In this document: positions 25,576 through 34,322 of the stretch, piece after piece | Position numbering within the stretch: the stretch's first letter is position 1 | How the letters are laid out: every line of letters begins with the position of its first letter | Assembly (NCBI GenBank): GCA_020055845.1 | Contig: JAGVIV010000005.1 | Span: forward strand, 1-43,151 | Length of the DNA: 43,151 nucleotides | Direction of reading: 5' to 3' | From: Betaproteobacteria bacterium | GTDB lineage: Bacteria > Pseudomonadota > Gammaproteobacteria > Burkholderiales > Gallionellaceae | Notes under the pieces: generated by a model | Database searches by the model: none | Seen by the model: the letters and a program-made list of their open reading frames with translations, nothing else | Told to the model about the DNA's origin: nothing | Program-made: the position numbers and the translations under genes

Positions 25576-26394
25576 CTATTTTTTGTACAGCCACGGAAAA
25601 TTTTTCCGGTGCAGCCAACGGAACAGTTGGTCTATTGCGAGTCCGATCAGCCCGATCAGGATGATTCCGGCAAAAATTTTGTCGGTCTGCATAAAACGTT
25701 GCGCTCTGAGTATGGAATAACCCAGACCCGAATTTGCGGCGACCAGTTCGGCCACCACCAGATAGGTCCAAGCCCAACCCATGGTGACACGCAGTGTGTC
25801 GAGCAATGCCGGCTTGGCCGATGGCACGATCACCAGTGAAACGATTTCGCTGCGGCTGGCTCCCATGGTTTGCGCTGCTTCAATCTGGGTGATAGGAACG
25901 CGGCGGACATCTTCGGCCACCATCAGCACCATCTGAAAAAATGTGCCGATGAAAATAATGGCGATCTTGGAACTCTCCTCAATGCCTACCCACAACATAA
26001 CCAGCGGAATGAAGGCGACAGCGGGCATATAGCGGATGAAGTCGGTCAGTGGCTCAAGCATGGCTTGCACCGGACGGTACGTGCCGATCATGAGACCCAA
26101 TGGAATGGCGAGCAGCGCAGACAAGGTAAAGCCTGACACGACGCGGTAAGTGCTGATCCAGATGTCATGCAGCAGATTGTCATCCTTGAGCCAGATATAG
26201 GTGCGCGACAGCACATCCAGCGGGCCGGGCATGAAGACTTTGTCCATCCAACCACTGACGGATATTCCCCACCATGCGGCCAGCGGCAACAACATGCCGA
26301 CGAGTGCAAATAGTAGATATGTCCGGCGGCTTAACTGGCCGCGCACCACCCAAAGGCTGCACCACCCGGCGATGATTTTGTGACGTGATGACAT
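25576..26394 (-). CDS. ABC transporter permease (SsuC/TauC type)
   Basis: Inner-membrane permease of 272 residues. The start is set at ATG 26394 (MSSRHKIIAG) with AGGAG 6 nt upstream. A longer frame to 26451 would run into the riboswitch terminator hairpin and is rejected. About six membrane segments and the ATPase-docking EAA loop (IEAAQTMGASRSEI) are present. It is the first gene of the guanidine operon, directly after the guanidine-I riboswitch. Confidence 0.93.
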   Translation of the reverse strand: MSSRHKIIAGWCSLWVVRGQLSRRTYLLFALVGMLLPLAAWWGISVSGWMDKVFMPGPLDVLSRTYIWLKDDNLLHDIWISTYRVVSGFTLSALLAIPLGLMIGTYRPVQAMLEPLTDFIRYMPAVAFIPLVMLWVGIEESSKIAIIFIGTFFQMVLMVAEDVRRVPITQIEAAQTMGASRSEIVSLVIVPSAKPALLDTLRVTMGWAWTYLVVAELVAANSGLGYSILRAQRFMQTDKIFAGIILIGLIGLAIDQLFRWLHRKNFPWLYKK

Positions 26395-26405
26395 TACATG
26401 CTCCT

Positions 26406-26462
26406 GAAAATAAAATAGCCCGAGAGGGTGCCAATAGAATCTTGGGCACATCCTCCCGGGCT
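26406..26462 (-). terminator. Expression-platform terminator of the guanidine-I riboswitch
   Basis: On the minus strand AGCCCGGGAGG pairs with CCUCUCGGGCU (one G-U pair), with a nested GUGCC/GGCAC stem, and is followed by the U-rich run AUUUUAUUUU. The 5' arm is the conserved 3' part of the aptamer, so ligand-bound aptamer and terminator exclude each other. This predicts transcription is switched on by guanidine. Confidence 0.88.
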
Positions 26463-26550
26463 TTTATCCCTCCGTGGAGCCTTGTCATCGACAAGACCGA
26501 GAGCTCTCGGTCCAGACACCGTCAATGATTGAAAACGGCCGGAACCCTAG
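26451..26550 (-). ncRNA. Guanidine-I (ykkC) riboswitch aptamer
   Basis: The minus-strand RNA carries the conserved ykkC blocks in order: CUAGGGUUCCG (26550-26540), then GGACCGAGAG, then CACGGAGGGAUAAAAGCCCG GGAG at the 3' end, joined by variable stems (for example CCGAGAGCUCUCGG). These match the guanidine-I class (Rfam RF00442). It lies in the leader between the sigma-54 promoter (26602-26617) and the permease gene, and shares its last bases with the terminator. Ligand identity follows from the class, not from any test on this sequence. Confidence 0.95.
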
Positions 26551-26601
26551 CTCTTCTGTAAGCGGCCGATCAGCAATAATCGACACCCTCGCCATTTACT
26601 A

Positions 26602-26617
26602 AGCAGTAAGCGTGCCA
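26602..26617 (-). promoter_or_regulatory. Sigma-54 promoter of the guanidine operon
   Basis: The minus-strand sequence TGGCACGCTTACTGCT fits TGGCACG-N4-TTGCW with one mismatch and correct GG-N10-GC spacing. It lies about 50 bp upstream of the riboswitch aptamer, which leaves room for a normal transcription start and a full leader RNA. Confidence 0.82.
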
Positions 26618-26668
26618 CGCCTCAAAGGCTGCATGGTTATAAGATTCCATTAATCGACACTCCGTTTC

Positions 26669-26687
26669 TTGCACCCAATCGGTGCAA
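26669..26687. promoter_or_regulatory. NtrC-like enhancer site of the guanidine operon
   Basis: TTGCACCCAATCGGTGCAA is a near-perfect palindrome fitting GCACC-N5-GGTGC. It lies 52 bp upstream of the -24 element. A weaker half-conserved copy (TGCACCAAGGAAGTGGCA, 26701-26718) is centred about 30 bp further away, as in tandem NtrC enhancers. Confidence 0.75.
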
Positions 26688-26770
26688 AGTGTTAAATAAA
26701 TGCACCAAGGAAGTGGCAAGGACTGGCGAGTAATCACACCATGAAGCAAAGCGGTATACCGTGGCAAATT

Positions 26771-26779
26771 TGCTACACT
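26771..26779 (+). promoter_or_regulatory. Putative extended -10 promoter of ubiK
   Basis: TGCTACACT fits an extended -10 (TGn plus TACACT). It lies 37 bp upstream of the ubiK ATG. No good -35 hexamer is seen. Confidence 0.35.
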
Positions 26780-26815
26780 TGCCGCACCATTGATAGCAAC
26801 CCAGGAGAAAAAATC

Positions 26816-27028
26816 ATGTTGAACCCAAAGTTTTTTGAAGACATGTCGTCAAAACTGAACGATGCCATGAGCAACAGTCCGGCCAAAGATTTTGAAAAGA
26901 ATGCCCGTGCACTACTGGCACAAGGTTTCGCCAAACTCGATCTGGTGTCACGTGAAGAATACGAAGTGCTGGAGCAACGTCTGAATAAACTGGAAGCACG
27001 TCTCGCCGCGTTAGAAAGTCAAAAGTAA
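26816..27028 (+). CDS. ubiK: UbiK, ubiquinone biosynthesis accessory factor (BMFP/YqiC family)
   Basis: A 70-residue protein needed for efficient aerobic ubiquinone synthesis, where it works with UbiJ. The start is ATG 26816 (MLNPKFFEDMSSKL) with AGGAGA 7 nt upstream; a longer frame from 26741 has no such site. An amphipathic N-terminal helix is followed by a short loop and a C-terminal coiled coil (EEYEVLEQRLNKLEARLAAL), the classic YqiC layout. The comM/yifB gene starts 6 bp downstream. Confidence 0.92.
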   Translation: MLNPKFFEDMSSKLNDAMSNSPAKDFEKNARALLAQGFAKLDLVSREEYEVLEQRLNKLEARLAALESQK

Positions 27029-27034
27029 TCCGTC

Positions 27035-28528
27035 ATGGGACTGGCTGTTCTATACAGCAGAGGATTGGCGGGCATGGAGGCCGCGCTGGTCACCGTCGAG
27101 GTGCACCTTGCCAACGGCCTGCCCCAATTCACCATCGTTGGCTTACCCGAAGCCGAGGTGAAAGAAAGCAAAGACCGCGTGCGCGCTGCGTTGCAGAACT
27201 GCCAGTTTGAATTTCCCGCACGCCGCATCACTGTGAATCTCGCGCCGGCCGACCTGCCCAAAGAAAGCGGGCGCTTCGATCTTCCCATCGCGCTGGGCAT
27301 CCTTGCTGCATCAGGACAGATTCCCGCGGAGCACTTGAAAGATTACGAATTCGCCGGTGAACTGGCGCTGACCGGCGAGCTGCGCGCGATACGCGGTGCA
27401 TTGGCGATGACCTATCGTGCGGCCAATAGCGGACGTGCCTTCATCCTGCCCGCCGTGAACGCGGAAGAGGCGGCGCTGGTGGAAGATGCCGTTGTCTATC
27501 CGGCGCAATCACTGCTGCAAGTCGCGGCACACCTCGCCGGACGCGATGCACTGACCCGCCACATTCCAACCACGCAAGCAGTTGCACCCCATTATCCCGA
27601 CATGCGCGAGGTTAAAGGACAGTCACAATCGAAACGTGCGCTGGAAATTGCGGCCGCGGGCGGACATAGCATCCTGTTGTCCGGCCCGCCCGGCACAGGC
27701 AAGAGCATGCTGGCAACACGCTTCCCCGGTATTTTGCCCGCCATGACACAGGAGGAAGCGCTGGAATCCGCCGCCATGCAATCGCTGGGCGGCATGTTTG
27801 AAGTGGCCAACTGGAAACGCCGCCCCTATCGTTCGCCGCACCATACCGCATCGGCGGTGGCACTCGTGGGAGGGGGAAGCAATCCGCGTCCCGGTGAGAT
27901 TTCCGTGGCCATGCACGGTGTGTTATTTCTGGACGAATTACCTGAATTCGACCGCGGCGTATTGGAAGTATTGCGCGAGCCGCTGGAGAGCGGACGCATC
28001 ACCATTTCACGCGCCGCGCGCCGTGCCGATTTCAAAGCGCAGTTCCAACTCGTCGCCGCCATGAATCCCTGCCCCTGCGGTTATCTCGGCCATTACAACG
28101 GCAAGTGCCGTTGCACGCCGGATCAAATCGCGCGTTATCGCGGCAAAATCTCTGGGCCGCTGCTCGACCGTATCGACATCCAGATCGAAGTGCCCGCCGT
28201 ACCCCAGGAAGAGTTACTCAAACACGGCGACGGGGAGAGCAGCGCCACGATACAGGCACGGGTGGAAGCGGCGCGACAACGGCAGCTCAGCCGCCAAGGC
28301 AAACCCAATTCGCAGCTCTCCGTTAGCGAGATCGACACGTTCTGCGCGGTCGACACACAGGGAGAAGCCTTATTACGGCAGGCGATCAGCCACCTGAATT
28401 TGTCGGCACGCGCGTATCATCGCGTGCTCAAAGTGGCACGCAGCATCGCCGACTTGGAGAACAGCGAACATATCCTGACTGCACACATCGCCGAAGCGGT
28501 ACAGTACCGGCGCATGGATAAAAACTAG
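27035..28528 (+). CDS. comM: ComM/YifB-family Mg-chelatase-like AAA+ ATPase
   Basis: A 497-residue AAA+ protein. In naturally competent bacteria ComM is a hexameric helicase promoting branch migration during integration of transformed DNA. The N-terminal domain (GLAVLYSRGLAGMEAALVTVEVH) has the Lon-protease-like S5 fold, the ATPase has Walker A GPPGTGKS and Walker B-like GVLFLDELPEF, and AAMNPCPCGYLGH with following cysteines is the YifB signature. The C-terminal YifB domain is intact. It is probably co-transcribed with ubiK. Confidence 0.93.
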   Translation: MGLAVLYSRGLAGMEAALVTVEVHLANGLPQFTIVGLPEAEVKESKDRVRAALQNCQFEFPARRITVNLAPADLPKESGRFDLPIALGILAASGQIPAEHLKDYEFAGELALTGELRAIRGALAMTYRAANSGRAFILPAVNAEEAALVEDAVVYPAQSLLQVAAHLAGRDALTRHIPTTQAVAPHYPDMREVKGQSQSKRALEIAAAGGHSILLSGPPGTGKSMLATRFPGILPAMTQEEALESAAMQSLGGMFEVANWKRRPYRSPHHTASAVALVGGGSNPRPGEISVAMHGVLFLDELPEFDRGVLEVLREPLESGRITISRAARRADFKAQFQLVAAMNPCPCGYLGHYNGKCRCTPDQIARYRGKISGPLLDRIDIQIEVPAVPQEELLKHGDGESSATIQARVEAARQRQLSRQGKPNSQLSVSEIDTFCAVDTQGEALLRQAISHLNLSARAYHRVLKVARSIADLENSEHILTAHIAEAVQYRRMDKN

Positions 28529-28574
28529 ACTCCCAGCAAGAAAAAACCTATTTCAATTACCCGGATGCCCCGCC

Positions 28575-29027
28575 ATGTTCGAACAGAAACTTATCAATAG
28601 CATGAAGAATTTCAATCAGCTTATCCACGTTTTGCTGGCGCTGGCACTCGGTGTGGCATGCGTGATGGTGATCTGGGATTTCGGCCTAAAAGCCGCCGAA
28701 GCATGGCAGGCGGGAAATGCGACCAGCGGATTCTTCCATGCACTGGGCTCGTTGTTCATCCTGTGGACACTCTCCACGCTCATCTCGGCCGAGATGAGTT
28801 ATCTGCAAACCGGACGCATCTATGTGCGCGTGTTTGTCGAAGTCGCCATGATTTCGGTGATACGCGAAATGATTGTGCAACCGGTGCAAGTCATCAGCAG
28901 CCCCGGCGGCAGCGAAGCGAATTTCAATCCTCTGCATTACGGTTTGTTGCTTGCCGCGCTGCTGGTAATCGGTCTCGTTTACAGGCTGGTGAGCGACCCG
29001 CAGATCGCTCGCGATTCCGAAGATTGA
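28575..29027 (+). CDS. PsiE-family (phosphate-starvation-inducible) membrane protein
   Basis: A 150-residue inner-membrane protein with four hydrophobic segments (about 18-38, 52-72, 83-100 and 120-141) and the family stretch AEMSYLQTGRIYVRVFVEVAM in its centre (within 73-94). PsiE function is unknown. It lies 46 bp after comM and is convergent with the bacteriohemerythrin gene, whose stop is only 9 bp away. Confidence 0.85.
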   Translation: MFEQKLINSMKNFNQLIHVLLALALGVACVMVIWDFGLKAAEAWQAGNATSGFFHALGSLFILWTLSTLISAEMSYLQTGRIYVRVFVEVAMISVIREMIVQPVQVISSPGGSEANFNPLHYGLLLAALLVIGLVYRLVSDPQIARDSED

Positions 29028-29036
29028 AACCCGAAG

Positions 29037-29492
29037 CTATTTGAACAAGCGCGCAAAGAATCCTTTTTTCTTTTCCACAAAATCGCCCTGCTGTTGCAGA
29101 TAAACTTTCACCGTCTCGACATAGTCGGCATCGTCGCGCTTGATGTGGTTGAACAACCAGGTGACCAGCATGCTGTTCAGCGCCTTGGAAACATCCTCGC
29201 CTTGTTCGAATTTGGCCTGATATTCGCCCACGCGCTGGGCAAACAATTCATGCACTTTTTTGTGCGATTTGATGAACGGATATTTCGCCTCTTCCTGCAT
29301 ACTTTCTTCAAAGCCGAAATGCGAGATGGTGTAATCCACCAGATCGTTTATCAGCCAGGTCATTTCTTCGCGCGAAGCCCCGTTGGTGCGGGCATCATCC
29401 AGTTGATTGATATATTCAACGATTCTGCGATGCTGCTGGTCGATCACCTCGATGCCGATATTCAGTTGATCGGTCCAAACAAACTTGCTCAT
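29037..29492 (-). CDS. Bacteriohemerythrin
   Basis: A 151-residue oxygen-binding di-iron protein. All ligands of the hemerythrin signature are present: His21, His58, Glu62, His77, His81, His116 and Asp121. The C terminus ends in a basic, phenylalanine-rich tail (EKKKGFFARLFK). Such proteins store or deliver oxygen in microaerophiles or scavenge it near sensitive enzymes. It is a single gene with a short upstream gap shared with metH, from which it is divergent. Confidence 0.95.
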   Translation of the reverse strand: MSKFVWTDQLNIGIEVIDQQHRRIVEYINQLDDARTNGASREEMTWLINDLVDYTISHFGFEESMQEEAKYPFIKSHKKVHELFAQRVGEYQAKFEQGEDVSKALNSMLVTWLFNHIKRDDADYVETVKVYLQQQGDFVEKKKGFFARLFK

Positions 29493-29636
29493 TAAGCTCT
29501 CCTAAAAATATCGCCAACCCCCGCATTGAAGCAAGGCATGGGGTATAACCATGTGGATGGTATTGATTTATTCGGCGCATATCAAGCACCGTGACTCGCA
29601 TGCTAAAATCCGCGCTCATTTTTTGAGTCTCGTACT

Positions 29637-32600
29637 ATGAACCCCACACCACACCGCATCGAAAAACTTCTGCAACAACGCATCCTCATTCTCGACGGAG
29701 CCATGGGCACCATGGTGCAGCGTTACAAACTGACCGAAGCGGACTATCGTGGCACGCGTTTCGCGGACTGGCACCGCGACCTTAAAGGCAACAACGACCT
29801 GCTGGTGATCACCAAACCGGAAGTCATCAAAGCCATCCATTGCGAATATCTGGCGGCGGGTGCGGACATCATCGAGACCAACACCTTCGGCGCAAATGCC
29901 ACCACGCTGCACGCCTACGGCATGTCATCGCTCAATTACGAGCTCAACGTGGCGGGAGCTAAGCTGGCCCGTGCAGCTTGCGACGAATACGCCACACAGG
30001 ACAAGCCGCGCTTCGTGGCGGGCGTGCTCGGCCCTACCGACAAGACCTGCACCATCTCGCCCGACGTGAACGACCCGGCCGCGCGCAACATCACTTTCGA
30101 CCAACTCGTGGCCGACTACTCCGACGCGACACGCGGCCTGATGGACGGCGGTGCAGACACCATTCTCATCGAAACTATCTTCGACACGCTCAACGCCAAG
30201 GCCGCCATTTTCGCGGTGCAGTCGGTGTTCACCGAACGCGGCACCTCGCTGCCCATCATGATCTCCGGCACCATCACCGACGCCTCCGGGCGTACGCTCA
30301 CCGGCCAAGTCACCGAGGCTTTTTACAACTCGCTGGCTCATGCCAACCCCATCTCCATCGGTTTGAACTGCGCGCTGGGTGCGGAAGAGCTGCGCCAATA
30401 TGTGCAAGAGATGTCGCGCGTCGCCAACTGCTATGTGAGCGCGCATCCCAATGCCGGACTGCCCAATCCGTTGGCCGAATCCGGCTACGACGACACGCCG
30501 GAGAACATGTCCGGCCACATCAAAGAGTGGGCGAGCAGCGGTTTCCTCAACATCATCGGCGGTTGCTGCGGTACTTCGCCCGCCTTCATCAAAGCTATCG
30601 CCGAAGTCGTCAAAGACATCCCGCCGCGCAAGATACCGAGCAACCCGGTCGAGTGCCGCCTGTCCGGTCTGGAGCCGTTCAACATTAGCGACGAATCGCT
30701 GTTCGTCAACGTGGGCGAACGCGCCAACGTCACCGGTTCGGCTAAATTCAAACGCCTCGTGCTGGAAGGCAAATACGACGAAGCACTCGAAGTCGCCAAA
30801 CAGCAGGTAGAAACCGGCGCGCAGGTGATTGACGTGAACATGGATGAAGCCATGCTCGACGGCGAAGCCGCGATGGTGAAGTTTCTCAACCTGATCGCGT
30901 CCGAGCCAGACATCTCCAAAGTGCCGCTGATGATCGACTCCTCCAAATGGAACATCATCGAAGCCGGTTTGAAATGTGTACAGGGCAAGTCCATCGTCAA
31001 CTCCATTTCGCTCAAAGAAGGCGAAGAGAATTTCATCAAATACGCCACGCTGGTACGCAAATACGGCGCGGCCGCCGTGGTGATGGCCTTCGACGAAGCG
31101 GGTCAAGCCGATACCTACAAGCGCAAGATCGACATCTGCAAACGCAGCTACGACATCCTTGTGCACAAAGTCGGCTTCCCGCCCGAAGACATCATCTTCG
31201 ACCCGAATATCTTCGCGATTGCCACCGGCATCGAAGAGCACAACAACTACGCGGTGGACTTCATCGAAGCCTGCGCGTGGATCAGAAAAAATCTGCCTTA
31301 CGCAAAGATTAGCGGCGGTGTGTCCAACGTGTCGTTCAGCTTCCGCGGCAACGAGCCGGTGCGCGAAGCGATCCACACCGTGTTCCTGTACCACGCCATC
31401 AAAGCGGGTATGAACATGGGCATCGTCAACGCCGGACAACTCGGCGTGTACGAGGAGATTCCGAAAGACCTGCGCGACGCGGTGGAAGACGTGGTGCTCA
31501 ACCGCCATCCCGATGCGGGCGAAAAACTAGTCAAGATGGCCGAGTCTGTTAAAGGCGGTGGCAAGGAACAAGTCGAAGATTTGGAATGGCGCAAAGGCAC
31601 GGTGCAGGAACGCCTTTCACACGCCTTGGTGCGTGGCATTACCACCTTCATTGTGGAAGATACCGAAGAAGCACGCCTGCAAGCCAAACTCCCGGTCGAG
31701 GTCATCGAAGGCCCACTGATGACCGGCATGAACGTGGTCGGCGATCTGTTCGGTGCAGGCAAGATGTTCCTGCCACAGGTGGTGAAATCCGCGCGCGTGA
31801 TGAAGCAGGCCGTGGCGCACCTCATTCCCTACATCGAAGCGGAAAAATTGCGCTCTGGCGATACCAGCACCAAGGGCAAGATACTGATGGCGACGGTCAA
31901 AGGCGACGTGCACGACATTGGCAAGAACATCGTCACCGTGGTGTTGCAGTGCAACAACTTCGAAGTCATCAACATGGGCGTGATGGTGCCCGCCCAGCAG
32001 ATTCTCGATGCGGCGCGTGAACACAAGGTCGATATCATCGGTCTCTCCGGCCTCATCACCCCGTCGCTGGAAGAAATGGCGCACGTGGCGAAAGAGATGG
32101 AACGCCAAGGCTTCAAGATACCGCTGCTCATCGGCGGCGCGACCACTTCGCGTGTGCATACTGCCGTGAAAATTGAACCCAACTACCCAAGCGGCACTGT
32201 GGTGTACGTCACCGATGCCTCACGCGCCGTTGGCGTGTGCAGCAACCTGTTGAGCAACACCACGCGCGACAGCTACATCCGCGAACTCAAGGCCGACTAT
32301 CAGGCGGCGCGCGACCAGCACGAAGGCAAAAAGGGCAAAGCAAGTTATGTCTCCTTGGACGAAGCACGCAAACATGGCTTGAAGACCGACTGGAAAAAAG
32401 TCACCCCGACCAAACCCAAGCTGCTCGGCGTGCAGAAGCTGGAGAACTATCCGCTCGATATCCTCGTGGACTTCATTGACTGGACACCGTTCTTCCAAGC
32501 CTGGGAGCTGGCCGGACGTTACCCGAAGATTCTGCAAGACGAAGTGGTGGGCGTGGAAGCGAGCAAGCTGTTCGCCGATGCACAAGCCATGCTAAGCAAG

Positions 32601-33323
32601 ATCGTCAAAGAGAAATGGCTCAGCGCCAACGCCGTGTTCGGCCTGTTCCCTGCCAACACAGTGAACAGTGACGACATCGAAATCTACACCGACGACAAGC
32701 GTAAGAACGTGGCGATGACATGGCACAACCTGCGCCAACAAACCAAAAAACCAGCCGACATCCCCAACTACTGTCTGGCCGATTACATCGCGCCCAAAGA
32801 CAGCAAGGTGCAGGATTACATCGGCGGCTTCGCGGTTACCACCGGCCTCGGCATCGAAAAGAAGATGAAGGAATTCGAAAAAGCCAACGACGACTACAGC
32901 GCCATCATGCTGCAAGCACTGGCGGACCGCCTCGCCGAAGCTTTCGCCGAACACCTGCACCTGCGCGTGCGCCGCGAGTTCTGGGGCTACGCTGCAGATG
33001 AAGGCTTAAGCAACGACGACCTCATCACCGAAAAATATCGCGGTATCCGCCCCGCCCCCGGCTACCCCGCCTGCCCCGAGCACAGCGAAAAAGGCCCGCT
33101 GTTCGAGCTGCTGCAAGCAACGAAGAACGCGGACATCACGCTCACTGAAAGCTTCGCCATGCTGCCTACCGCAGCGGTGAGCGGCTTCTACTTTTCGCAC
33201 CCGCAAGCGCAATACTTCGCCACGGGCAAGGTGGATAAGGATCAGGTGGCGGATTACGCCAAGCGCAAGGGCTGGACGGTGGAAGAGGCGGAGCGGTGGT
33301 TGGCACCGGTGTTGAGTTATTGA
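29637..33323 (+). CDS. metH: Cobalamin-dependent methionine synthase MetH
   Basis: Methylates homocysteine with methyltetrahydrofolate through methylcobalamin. The 1228 residues match the E. coli enzyme in length and layout: homocysteine domain with zinc ligands Cys245, Cys310 and Cys311 (GGCCG), pterin domain (about 350-620), cap (about 650-740), cobalamin domain with DVHDIGKN and axial ligand His759, and the AdoMet activation domain (about 900-1228, with [12 protein letters not shown]). The ATG at 29637 has only a weak GAG site before it. A possible -10 (TAAAAT) lies about 30 bp upstream. No cobalamin riboswitch is seen. Confidence 0.97.
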   Translation: MNPTPHRIEKLLQQRILILDGAMGTMVQRYKLTEADYRGTRFADWHRDLKGNNDLLVITKPEVIKAIHCEYLAAGADIIETNTFGANATTLHAYGMSSLNYELNVAGAKLARAACDEYATQDKPRFVAGVLGPTDKTCTISPDVNDPAARNITFDQLVADYSDATRGLMDGGADTILIETIFDTLNAKAAIFAVQSVFTERGTSLPIMISGTITDASGRTLTGQVTEAFYNSLAHANPISIGLNCALGAEELRQYVQEMSRVANCYVSAHPNAGLPNPLAESGYDDTPENMSGHIKEWASSGFLNIIGGCCGTSPAFIKAIAEVVKDIPPRKIPSNPVECRLSGLEPFNISDESLFVNVGERANVTGSAKFKRLVLEGKYDEALEVAKQQVETGAQVIDVNMDEAMLDGEAAMVKFLNLIASEPDISKVPLMIDSSKWNIIEAGLKCVQGKSIVNSISLKEGEENFIKYATLVRKYGAAAVVMAFDEAGQADTYKRKIDICKRSYDILVHKVGFPPEDIIFDPNIFAIATGIEEHNNYAVDFIEACAWIRKNLPYAKISGGVSNVSFSFRGNEPVREAIHTVFLYHAIKAGMNMGIVNAGQLGVYEEIPKDLRDAVEDVVLNRHPDAGEKLVKMAESVKGGGKEQVEDLEWRKGTVQERLSHALVRGITTFIVEDTEEARLQAKLPVEVIEGPLMTGMNVVGDLFGAGKMFLPQVVKSARVMKQAVAHLIPYIEAEKLRSGDTSTKGKILMATVKGDVHDIGKNIVTVVLQCNNFEVINMGVMVPAQQILDAAREHKVDIIGLSGLITPSLEEMAHVAKEMERQGFKIPLLIGGATTSRVHTAVKIEPNYPSGTVVYVTDASRAVGVCSNLLSNTTRDSYIRELKADYQAARDQHEGKKGKASYVSLDEARKHGLKTDWKKVTPTKPKLLGVQKLENYPLDILVDFIDWTPFFQAWELAGRYPKILQDEVVGVEASKLFADAQAMLSKIVKEKWLSANAVFGLFPANTVNSDDIEIYTDDKRKNVAMTWHNLRQQTKKPADIPNYCLADYIAPKDSKVQDYIGGFAVTTGLGIEKKMKEFEKANDDYSAIMLQALADRLAEAFAEHLHLRVRREFWGYAADEGLSNDDLITEKYRGIRPAPGYPACPEHSEKGPLFELLQATKNADITLTESFAMLPTAAVSGFYFSHPQAQYFATGKVDKDQVADYAKRKGWTVEEAERWLAPVLSY

Positions 33324-33335
33324 TGGAGTAAGAGA

Positions 33336-33749
33336 ATGGAAACAGTTAAAGAATTTATGCAAAGTTTCTTCGCGGAGCGAGCGGCAATAGATAGAGCCGC
33401 TGAAGCAAGAGGCGCTCCATTCGTGGAGAAGTACTATACAACTGAATACTTGGCCGCTAGCAGAAGAGTTCATGACAAAGCGCATACCTACGGAAAATTG
33501 ATTCCGTCGGTTATTTTGCAAGTGAATATCAGCGATAGCACTGCGACAGTTATTACGTCAGAACCAAGTTATGAGACTTCGGAACGCCATATCTATAAGT
33601 TGCGCAAAGCCACTAAGGGCTGGCAAATTGATCAGCGAGGGGACGAGTGCTATTTATGTGATGGAACAGGTGTATTCCAGGGTGAAACTTGCAACAAATG
33701 CGATGGAAAGAAATGGAGGTATTCCTCGGCATCCGAAGGACGAGATTGA
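33336..33749 (+). CDS. Small NTF2-like protein with C-terminal DnaJ-type zinc finger
   Basis: A 137-residue protein with no family I can name firmly. Residues 1-100 look like a small alpha+beta NTF2-like domain (helical start, then strands VILQVNISDSTATVIT and HIYKLRKATKGWQID). The C terminus holds two CxxC pairs (Cys105/108 and Cys119/122) in a CxxCxGxG arrangement as in DnaJ zinc fingers. GGAG is 7 nt before the ATG. It starts 12 bp after metH but is visibly richer in A/T than metH and overlaps the next gene by 1 nt, so it looks like an acquired two-gene cassette. Confidence 0.75.
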   Translation: METVKEFMQSFFAERAAIDRAAEARGAPFVEKYYTTEYLAASRRVHDKAHTYGKLIPSVILQVNISDSTATVITSEPSYETSERHIYKLRKATKGWQIDQRGDECYLCDGTGVFQGETCNKCDGKKWRYSSASEGRD

Positions 33750-34228
33750 TGTATAACTTAATAAATTTGGACGAGGCGAAATATGAACTTGTTGCCTCGT
33801 TTCGAAAGGTAGCTGCGCTGGCGGGTGTTCTTTTACCAGAGGATGCTATTGAGATTAGCCATTGGGGCACCCAACATATAGTAAAGCCCCTCAGCAAGGA
33901 CAACATGGCTATTTACGTCTTTGTATTAAATGGCAGGTGTTTAAAGGTCGGCAAGGTCGGATCGAAAAGCCAGGCTCGATATATCAGTCATCATTACAAT
34001 CCTCTGAGTTCCAAAAGCAATTTAGCAAAATCAATACTTGAGCATCGCGATGACTCTAATTTTTCTGGTGTAACTGAGGAGAATGTTGGCGAATGGATCA
34101 AGAAAAATGTGGATCGCGTGAATTTTATTTTGAATAAAGAGGCGGGGATTTCTACACTTAATTTATTTGAATCGTTCCTGCAATGTCGACTGAACCCTTT
34201 ATTCGAGGGCTTTCAAAGCCAGCGATAG
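33749..34228 (+). CDS. GIY-YIG-like nuclease-fold protein
   Basis: About 159 residues from ATG 33749, which overlaps the preceding TGA (TGATG); a frame start at 33689 lies inside the upstream gene and is less likely. The centre reads AIYVFVLNGRCLKVGKVGSK followed by ARYISHHYN, which resembles the GIY...YIG..R..H pattern of GIY-YIG nucleases, with a Glu (LFESFLQ) near the C terminus where the catalytic acid would fall. Base composition is A/T-rich compared with neighbours. Partner of the zinc-finger protein by coupling; possible defence or DNA-processing role, unproven. Confidence 0.6.
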   Translation: MYNLINLDEAKYELVASFRKVAALAGVLLPEDAIEISHWGTQHIVKPLSKDNMAIYVFVLNGRCLKVGKVGSKSQARYISHHYNPLSSKSNLAKSILEHRDDSNFSGVTEENVGEWIKKNVDRVNFILNKEAGISTLNLFESFLQCRLNPLFEGFQSQR

Positions 34229-34230
34229 TC

Positions 34231-34293
34231 AGGGTGGGCACTCGTGCCCACGCGGAAAGAATCGGTGGGCAACGCCGCGCTTTTGCCCACCCT
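34231..34293. repeat. Palindromic GGGTGGGCA intergenic repeat
   Basis: Outer arms AGGGTGGGCA (34231-34240) and TGCCCACCCT (34284-34293) are exact complements. Inside, GTGGGCA-CTCG-TGCCCAC and GGTGGGCA...TGCCCACC form two hairpins. This is a REP-like element in the gap before the FKBP genes, and may also end the upstream transcript. Confidence 0.7.
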
Positions 34294-34322
34294 ACAATAA
34301 TCATCAACCATAGGGAACCAGC

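Noticed and set aside
26395-26451. N-terminal extension of the permease reading frame
   Set aside because: It would be translated from the riboswitch terminator; the AGGAG-preceded ATG at 26394 fits the family start.
26711-26727. Possible rightward sigma-54 promoter (TGGCAAGGACTGGC) ahead of ubiK
   Set aside because: GG to GC spacing is 9, not 10, and ubiK is a housekeeping gene.
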